Virus record (IMG/VR): IMGVR_UViG_3300006793_000127
Span: 1 to 33,830 of that record
Source: a virus
Reading direction: 5' to 3' (one strand)
DNA: 33,830 nucleotides
Each line of letters begins with the position of its first letter. Positions within the stretch are counted from its first letter, which is position 1. A program made the position numbers and the translations under genes. Below the pieces are notes generated by a model that saw only the letters and a program-made list of their open reading frames with translations, did not search any database and had not been told where the DNA came from. This document shows, one piece after another, positions 28,888-33,830 of the stretch.

Positions 28888-29762
28888 AAGTAGCAGTTTG
28901 TTTTTCTGGCCAAATTCGTGGTAATTATGGCGATAATATAAGAAGATTTAAAAATGTTATACCAAATGCAGATTATTATTATTGTACTTGGGAAAATCAA
29001 TTTGATAGAGATCATTTAGGTATTATTACTAGATTTTACAAAGAACCAAAAGCTACATATAATCCAGCTGCAGGTCATAATAGAAAATATCTTAAACTAT
29101 TACGTAAGTTCAAAAATGGTGAATTAGATCCACAGAAATATCCTGTTCGATGGAAAACGATGGATAAAAAACAAATTGAAGATGAATTAGCTTGTGTTTT
29201 AGAAGGTAGAAATAAATCATATCATCATATGAAGCAGCATCTCGGTCATGCAATGATTATGAGAGATTTTATTGTAGGCAAAGGATATGATATAGTAATA
29301 AGAACACGATACGATTGCTATGTTTTTCCTGAATTGAAATTTTTTATCAAAGATTTTTGTGAGCAAGTAATGATGCATGGTAATCCCTATGGATTTCACG
29401 ATAATAATAGAGCGAAAACATTAGATCATGCTATTAAGCCGAAAAGAATGTTAGAAAATAATAGAGGTAAAGATTTAAACGACTTTATTGTAATACATCG
29501 AGCTGATTTATTTGATGCCGACCGTGCATTCTTTTTATACGAAAGAAAGGCATTACATCCAGCTGAAGGCGGTTGGTATCAAACATGTTGCGAACCATAT
29601 GATTTGGCTGGTGTAACTGTATCAGGATTTTGTAGATTAGAAGCACAACATGGTACACAACAAGGACACGTTGAAACAATGAAACGTGGTGACCGGTCTG
29701 TTAAATACAATGCTCGAGAAATTATTCAAGAGTCATCTAGTGACGTATACGATTTAATATAA
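28884..29762 (+). CDS. Glycosyltransferase-like protein (GTG start)
   Basis: A 292-aa protein. It starts (GTG) KVAVCFSGQIRGNYGDNIRR, has YDIVIRTRYDCYVFPEL (near residue 133, R-x-D-like donor site) and LHPAEGGWYQTCCEP with conserved Cys. The CFSGQIR start and RTRYD motif are seen in a family of surface-polysaccharide glycosyltransferases. The gene is markedly AT-rich. Its GTG overlaps the preceding TGA by 3 nt. A surface- or glycan-modifying role is probable, the substrate unknown. Confidence 0.65.
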   Translation: MKVAVCFSGQIRGNYGDNIRRFKNVIPNADYYYCTWENQFDRDHLGIITRFYKEPKATYNPAAGHNRKYLKLLRKFKNGELDPQKYPVRWKTMDKKQIEDELACVLEGRNKSYHHMKQHLGHAMIMRDFIVGKGYDIVIRTRYDCYVFPELKFFIKDFCEQVMMHGNPYGFHDNNRAKTLDHAIKPKRMLENNRGKDLNDFIVIHRADLFDADRAFFLYERKALHPAEGGWYQTCCEPYDLAGVTVSGFCRLEAQHGTQQGHVETMKRGDRSVKYNAREIIQESSSDVYDLI

Positions 29763-29765
29763 GCA

Positions 29766-29794
29766 TTTACAAATCACCTTACTTGCGGTAGAAT
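29766..29794 (+). promoter_or_regulatory. Sigma70-like promoter before uvsX
   Basis: TTTACA (29766-29771), a 17-bp spacer and TAGAAT followed by GGGA (29789-29794). Transcription would start near 29801; AGGAG and ATG 29822 follow. Confidence 0.7.
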
Positions 29795-29821
29795 GGGACA
29801 GTGAAAAGTATAGGAGTTCAC

Positions 29822-30880
29822 ATGTCAATTTTATCTAAGTTACAAAAGAATTCAACCATCAAGGATACAGCTATCCTTTCTGAATCAAAGTTCTTCACAA
29901 AGAAGGACATGATTCCAACAGCCATTCCTATCATCAATCTTGCATTGTCAGGTAGACTCGATGGTGGTCTTACACCTGGTCTTACGATGTGGGCTGGTCC
30001 AAGTAAACACTTTAAGACAGCATTCAGCTTGTTGATGGCGAAAGCATATCTCGATAAGTATGATGACGCTGCTCTGTTGTTCTACGACTCTGAGTTTGGT
30101 ACACCTCAATCATACTTCGAAACATTTGGTATTGATATGGATCGTGTACTGCATACACCTATTACTGATGTTGAACAACTGAAGTTCGATATTATGAAAC
30201 AGATGGATAACATCGACCGCGGTGATAAGGTCATTGTGATTGTCGATTCTATTGGTAACCTCGCTTCGAAGAAAGAAGTCGAAGATGCACTCAATGAGAA
30301 AGCAGTTGCCGATATGTCTCGTGCAAAACAAATCAAGTCATTGTTCCGCATGGTTACACCACATCTCACACTCAAAGACATTCCGATGGTCGTTGTGAAT
30401 CATACGTACAAAGAGATGTCGTTATTTCCAAAAGACATCGTTGGTGGTGGTACAGGCTCATACTATTCTGCAGACAATATTTACATTATTGGTCGACAGC
30501 AAGAAAAAGAAGGCAAAGATGTGGTAGGATATAATTTCATTATCAATGTTGAGAAATCTCGTTATGTTCGTGAAAAATCTAAAATCCCTGTTACTGTTAC
30601 TCACGGCGGTGGCTTGTCTCGTTGGAGTGGATTACTCGATATCGCGTTGGCAGCAAAATTCGTCGTCAAGCCTAGTAACGGCTGGTACTCACGTGTTGAT
30701 GTCGACACCGGGGAAGTAGAAGAGAAGAAGTTCAGACTGAAAGATACTGACACCAAAGATTTTTGGTTGCCAATTGTAACGTCTGACAAGTTTAATGAAT
30801 ACATAAAGCAGACGTATCAGATCGGTCATTCTGCAATTATTACTGATGAAGAGATTGAGGAGTTCGTTACTAATGAATGA
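29822..30880 (+). CDS. uvsX: UvsX recombinase (RecA-like)
   Basis: A 352-aa protein (T4 UvsX 391). Walker A GPSKHFKT (59-66), Walker B VIVIVDSIGNLASK, and the following KSLFRMVTPHL and VVVNHTY segments match UvsX. It would form filaments on ssDNA for strand exchange and recombination-dependent replication. ATG 29822 has AGGAG 5 nt upstream; GTG 29801 would fall at the predicted transcript start. The next gene (gp41) overlaps its end, a conserved pair in T4-likes. Confidence 0.95.
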   Translation: MSILSKLQKNSTIKDTAILSESKFFTKKDMIPTAIPIINLALSGRLDGGLTPGLTMWAGPSKHFKTAFSLLMAKAYLDKYDDAALLFYDSEFGTPQSYFETFGIDMDRVLHTPITDVEQLKFDIMKQMDNIDRGDKVIVIVDSIGNLASKKEVEDALNEKAVADMSRAKQIKSLFRMVTPHLTLKDIPMVVVNHTYKEMSLFPKDIVGGGTGSYYSADNIYIIGRQQEKEGKDVVGYNFIINVEKSRYVREKSKIPVTVTHGGGLSRWSGLLDIALAAKFVVKPSNGWYSRVDVDTGEVEEKKFRLKDTDTKDFWLPIVTSDKFNEYIKQTYQIGHSAIITDEEIEEFVTNE

Positions 30881-32273
30881 TGTTGGAATTGAAACATTAA
30901 TTCTAAGCAATCTACTATATGATGAGAGCTATATTCGTAGCACTCTACCATTTCTCAAAGAAGAATACTTTGTCAATCATGAGCAGCGTATTACGTTCAA
31001 CCTCGTAGAGAAATACTTTACAAAGTATAATGCATGTCCATCTCGTGAAGCACTCAAGATCGAGGTGGACGAATTATCTCTCAACACAGATACTCATGCA
31101 GCATGTGTACAATTCATTGGGTCGCTCAATAAATCAGACACAGATGAAGAGTGGCTGTTGAAGCAGACAGAAAAGTATTGTCAAGACAAAGCAATCTACA
31201 ACGCCATTATGGAATCGATTCAGGTGATCGATGGGAAGTCAGACAAAGACAAAGGCTCATTGCCAGAAATCTTATCTGATGCACTCGCTGTCTCCTTCGA
31301 TACTAACATCGGCCACGATTTTCTTGAAGACTTCGAATCTCGCTATGACTTCTATCATGAGAAAGTAGAACGTCAGCCATTCGATCTTGATTACTTCAAT
31401 CGTATTACTCGTGGTGGTATTCCTCGTAAAACACTTAACGTTATCCTCGCTGGTACTGGTGTAGGTAAGACACTCATGATGTGTCATTTCGCCGCTGCTA
31501 ATCTCATGCAAGGTAAGAACGTATTGTATGTCACCTTAGAAATGGCTGAAGAGCGTATCGCAGAACGTATCGATGCCAATCTGATGGGTGTACCACTCAA
31601 TGATCTCGCTACATATCCAAAAGAAACGTACGAGACCAAACTTAATCGTGTCAAAGGTAAAACAGCAGGCAAACTTATCATTAAAGAATATCCAACTGCC
31701 TCTATCGGTAGTGGTCATCTTCGTCATCTACTCAATGAGTTGAAGTTGAAGAAAAACTTTGTGCCTGATATTATCTACATCGATTATCTCAATCTATGTG
31801 TGTCGTCTCGTATCCGTATGGGTGCCAATGTCAACACATATTCATATGTCAAAGCTATTGCCGAAGAGCTAAGAGGACTTGCAGTTGAATTCAATCTACC
31901 GATCTTTACAGCAACGCAGACGAACCGCACAGGCTTTACATCATCAGACGTCGGGCTCGAGGATACTAGCGAGTCCTTTGGATTGCCCGCTACTGCAGAT
32001 TTCATGTTTGCCGCCATCTCTAACGAAGAACTTGAGAGCCTCGGTCAGCTCCTCATTAAGCAACTTAAAAACAGATACAACGACCCCGGTCTCCATCGTC
32101 GATTTGTCCTCGGCATCGACCGATCAAGAATGAAGTTGTATGATGTAGAACAGAATGCACAACAAAATATTGGACCTGATATCGCCGATAAACCAGTCAT
32201 GGATAATTCAGAGTTTGGTGAAGGTCTCAAACGAGAAAGATTTGATAAGACGGTGTTCGATAGCTGGAAATGA
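30873..32273 (+). CDS. 41: Replicative DNA helicase gp41 (DnaB-like)
   Basis: A 466-aa protein (T4 gp41 475). The N-terminal helical domain is followed by RecA-like Walker A GTGVGKT (194-200), NVLYVTLEMAEERIAERIDAN, IIYIDYLNLC (Walker B), PIFTATQTNRTGF and a C-terminal ESFGLPATADFMF. It would unwind DNA at the replication fork and support the primase. ATG 30873 lies at the end of uvsX (8-nt overlap). Confidence 0.95.
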   Translation: MNDVGIETLILSNLLYDESYIRSTLPFLKEEYFVNHEQRITFNLVEKYFTKYNACPSREALKIEVDELSLNTDTHAACVQFIGSLNKSDTDEEWLLKQTEKYCQDKAIYNAIMESIQVIDGKSDKDKGSLPEILSDALAVSFDTNIGHDFLEDFESRYDFYHEKVERQPFDLDYFNRITRGGIPRKTLNVILAGTGVGKTLMMCHFAAANLMQGKNVLYVTLEMAEERIAERIDANLMGVPLNDLATYPKETYETKLNRVKGKTAGKLIIKEYPTASIGSGHLRHLLNELKLKKNFVPDIIYIDYLNLCVSSRIRMGANVNTYSYVKAIAEELRGLAVEFNLPIFTATQTNRTGFTSSDVGLEDTSESFGLPATADFMFAAISNEELESLGQLLIKQLKNRYNDPGLHRRFVLGIDRSRMKLYDVEQNAQQNIGPDIADKPVMDNSEFGEGLKRERFDKTVFDSWK

Positions 32274-32935
32274 AACATAATATATATTTTCATGTGCCAA
32301 AAACTGGAGGCCACACTGTGTGGTCATCTATTTGTGGTACTCAAATAATTGATATTGAAAATCCAAATAGTTACATAGCAGATGATGTAACTTGGTTAAA
32401 AAATCATTTTGGTTATCCTAAACCAGAAACACTGCAACTAATGAATTCTACAGGTGGCACTTTTTATATTAGTATGAGAGATCCTGCTACACATTTAGTT
32501 TCTTTCTATAATATGATAAGAATGGCCCATGTCGATGATGATAGTGCAGTAGTAAGTGCAATACCACGATTATGGGATTGGAAATGGGAAGAAGATAATT
32601 TACAAAGAATTATAGAATTAGATTTGTTAAACACCATATTTCCAAATAATTTCGTACAATATCAACATATATTGCCAATCATTTATCTACAAAATATCAA
32701 TACTATAACGATTTTAAATCAAGAAACTCTTGACTTTGATATTAGTACTAAAATGAATATGGATCCTTATGAAAGTCAAAATGTAACTGCAAAGACTGCT
32801 GAAAGATTAGACGATTTTGAAATTGCTCATCTCGATAATCTAGATGAAGGCGCAAAAGTACAATTGTACAAATTCTTAGAAACAGATTACTATTGGTATA
32901 ACTTATTTCAGGAAGAGTATAATGAAAAAGTTTAG
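32270..32935 (+). CDS. Sulfotransferase-like protein
   Basis: A 221-aa protein. IYFHVPKTGGHTVW is a 5'-phosphosulfate-binding loop (K-T-G-G), and YISMRDPATHLVSFYNMI is the 3'-phosphate-binding motif, as in PAPS-dependent sulfotransferases. The gene is AT-rich. A glycan- or surface-sulfating role is likely but unproven. The start overlaps the gp41 stop (ATGA). Confidence 0.8.
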   Translation: MKHNIYFHVPKTGGHTVWSSICGTQIIDIENPNSYIADDVTWLKNHFGYPKPETLQLMNSTGGTFYISMRDPATHLVSFYNMIRMAHVDDDSAVVSAIPRLWDWKWEEDNLQRIIELDLLNTIFPNNFVQYQHILPIIYLQNINTITILNQETLDFDISTKMNMDPYESQNVTAKTAERLDDFEIAHLDNLDEGAKVQLYKFLETDYYWYNLFQEEYNEKV

Positions 32936-33107
32936 AGTTAAGTTTACACATTGGAAGGACGAGAAGAAAGAAATCGTTGAAGTAGGTACAATGCCTGATG
33001 TGTTAAACAATCCTATGTCAGATAAGTTTGTATTGCAGACTGATCGCGGTGATTTTGTAGATATTCGTAAGAGTACTGTCGTGGAGGGACCAACACTTGT
33101 CGATTGA
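32922..33107 (+). CDS. 61-aa small beta-rich protein, unknown
   Basis: It begins MKKFRVKFTHWKDEKKEI and continues FVLQTDRGDFVDIRKSTVV. GGAAGAG precedes ATG 32922, inside the previous gene's end. It may form a small barrel. Its end overlaps the next start. Confidence 0.55.
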   Translation: MKKFRVKFTHWKDEKKEIVEVGTMPDVLNNPMSDKFVLQTDRGDFVDIRKSTVVEGPTLVD

Positions 33108-33399
33108 GTATAAATTTAATGAGTTTGCATTGATCGGTGAGTTAGAAGATTATGTCAACTCAACCTATGATCAACACTATGCCAAAGGTAAGTTTCAAGC
33201 CACAGAGTTTATCATTGACGGTGGTCATGGTGAAGGATTCTGTCTCGGCAACATTCTGAAGTACACACAGCGATACGGTAACAAAGATGGTAAGAATCGT
33301 AAGGATCTGATGAAGGTATTACATTACGCACTCATGGCGCTGCATGTTCATGATCTGGAGCATCAAGAACCACCAGATTGGCGTGATATATCCCAATGA
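33097..33399 (+). CDS. DUF3310/SaV-like small protein (TTG start)
   Basis: A 100-aa protein. FCLGNILKYTQRYGNKDGK then KDLMKVLHYALMAL match the GNxxKYxxRxGxK...DLxKxxxY signature of DUF3310 (SaV-like) phage proteins. The first codon appears to be TTG (33097), with GGAGGG upstream; no early in-frame ATG exists. The molecular role of the family is not settled. Confidence 0.65.
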   Translation: MSIEYKFNEFALIGELEDYVNSTYDQHYAKGKFQATEFIIDGGHGEGFCLGNILKYTQRYGNKDGKNRKDLMKVLHYALMALHVHDLEHQEPPDWRDISQ

Positions 33400-33408
33400 T
33401 CTAAAAAT

Positions 33409-33420
33409 GTAAATATTTAC
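33409..33420 (+). other. 12-bp perfect palindrome in the 33.4-kb leader
   Basis: GTAAATATTTAC is a perfect inverted repeat just upstream of promoter module 2 (which starts at 33423). It is not present before module 1. It may be a dimeric protein-binding site or chance in AT-rich DNA. Confidence 0.35.
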
Positions 33421-33422
33421 CT

Positions 33423-33553
33423 AAAATAGTCTAAGAAAATCTCTAATCAAATCAATAACTTGCATCAGCCCAAAAAGTCCAATCAAATCAATAACTTAGA
33501 AGTGTACATATCCGGTCCACAGGGTATAATGGTACCTGTAAATTGATAAAGGA
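33423..33553 (+). repeat. Promoter/operator module, copy 2
   Basis: Collinear with 18652-18782 without indels; the first 42 bases are identical. It contains direct repeats at 33441-33461 and 33477-33497 (36 bp apart), the promoter TGTACA (33503-33508), a 16-bp spacer, TATAAT (33525-33530) and the same GGTACCTGTAAATT start region. Confidence 0.85.
33503..33530 (+). promoter_or_regulatory. Sigma70-like promoter of module 2
   Basis: TGTACA (33503-33508), a 16-bp spacer and TATAAT (33525-33530), same layout as in module 1. It drives the genes starting at 33562. Confidence 0.75.
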
Positions 33554-33561
33554 TGTGAAAC

Positions 33562-33759
33562 ATGGTTGATTTTGATCGAGTTGAACGAAAGGTTACTGGT
33601 TGGGACGCTCGCGAGTGGGAAGGTGTACGAGAAAATTTCTTCGAGTACCGTGCTGCTCTTGGTGACGAAGCAACAAAAACTTTTAAAGAGTTTGCTTGGA
33701 GTATGGCGGCTCAAAATGTTCTTTTCGAAATGATTCAAAACGGTGAGGTGTCTCTTTAA
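33562..33759 (+). CDS. 65-aa helical protein, unknown
   Basis: A short, acidic, mainly helical protein (MVDFDRVERKVTGWDAREWE, then FFEYRAALGDEATKTFKEFAW). It is the first gene after promoter module 2. AAAGGATG lies upstream of the ATG. Unknown function. Confidence 0.6.
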   Translation: MVDFDRVERKVTGWDAREWEGVRENFFEYRAALGDEATKTFKEFAWSMAAQNVLFEMIQNGEVSL

Positions 33760-33830
33760 TGGCTAAACAACTTTACATTTCTGAGTTTTTCGGTGACACA
33801 TACAGCGGTGGCAACACCATTCCTTGGGAC
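33759..33830 (+). CDS. N-terminal part of an unknown protein (partial)
   Basis: ATG 33759 overlaps the preceding stop (TAATG). The visible part reads MAKQLYISEFFGDTYSGGNT, and the frame runs off the window. No family can be assigned. Confidence 0.5.
   Translation, partial: MAKQLYISEFFGDTYSGGNTIPWD

Noticed and set aside
33108-33115. TATAAATT as a late promoter
   Set aside because: It is inside a coding gene, lacks the final A of TATAAATA and has no gene start at the right distance.

Overview
This window looks like part of the genome of a lytic T4-like (straboviral-type) marine myovirus. The evidence is a nearly complete T4-type replication set on one strand: sliding clamp gp45, clamp loader gp44 and gp62, translational repressor RegA, family B DNA polymerase gp43, recombinase UvsX and helicase gp41, plus a T4-lysozyme-like endolysin and T4-type late promoters (TATAAATA). 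Small Hsp20, a SprT-like metallopeptidase, MazG-like enzymes, 2OG-Fe oxygenase and sulfo/glycosyltransferase cargo are typical of marine T4-likes. There are no photosynthesis genes. A circularly permuted two-piece tmRNA with an ANDDNYYGDYALAA tag, an alternative oxidase and a c-type cytochrome suggest an aerobic proteobacterial host, perhaps an alphaproteobacterium. The host is inferred, not shown.

Layout. 1-7.4 kb: a run of overlapping genes with nucleotide and base-modification character. It holds an interrupted PD-(D/E)XK-like nuclease, a DUF1599/Nmad1-like protein, a dCMP hydroxymethylase, two large unrecognised proteins, a fold-type II PLP enzyme, a SAM-binding protein, an SGNH-like protein and a GT-A glycosyltransferase. 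7.4-10.2 kb: gp45, gp44, two tiny proteins, gp62 and RegA. 10.2-13.5 kb: SprT-like protease, MazG-like protein, deoxyribonucleotidase-like HAD protein and a large AT-rich glycosyltransferase. 13.47-13.88 kb: a late promoter and the permuted tmRNA, with a 55-codon ORF nested in its intervening segment, then a terminator. 13.9-18.3 kb: an envelope and respiration cargo block with a SleB-like hydrolase, a metzincin lipoprotein, a cytochrome c lipoprotein, an alternative oxidase and small membrane proteins. 18.3-21 kb: many small unknowns and a 2OG oxygenase. 21.1-22.6 kb: a PiT-like phosphate permease and a beta-barrel-like outer-membrane protein. 22.6-23.3 kb: late promoter, structured leader, Hsp20, a small membrane peptide and a terminator. 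23.4-23.9 kb: the only minus-strand gene, a lysozyme. 23.9-32.3 kb: gp43, small proteins, an IscU scaffold, a membrane coiled-coil protein, GDPD-like and glycosyltransferase-like cargo, UvsX and gp41. 32.3-33.8 kb: sulfotransferase, a DUF3310-like protein and a second copy of a promoter module.

Transcription. Sigma70-like promoters share TTTACA/TGTACA, a 16-17 bp spacer and TAGAATGG/TATAATGG, and sit before the glycosyltransferase, SprT-like, 18.3-kb, 18.8-kb, gp43, UvsX and 33.6-kb genes. Two of them belong to a duplicated module of about 131 bp that carries paired 21-nt direct repeats at 36-bp spacing. Most genes overlap by 1-20 nt and are probably translationally coupled. How the genes may work together: the core replisome makes phage DNA; the 5' cluster probably makes and decorates a modified cytosine; the tmRNA, Hsp20, IscU, AOX/cytochrome and phosphate genes probably keep host translation, protein folding, Fe-S supply, redox balance and phosphate supply running during infection.
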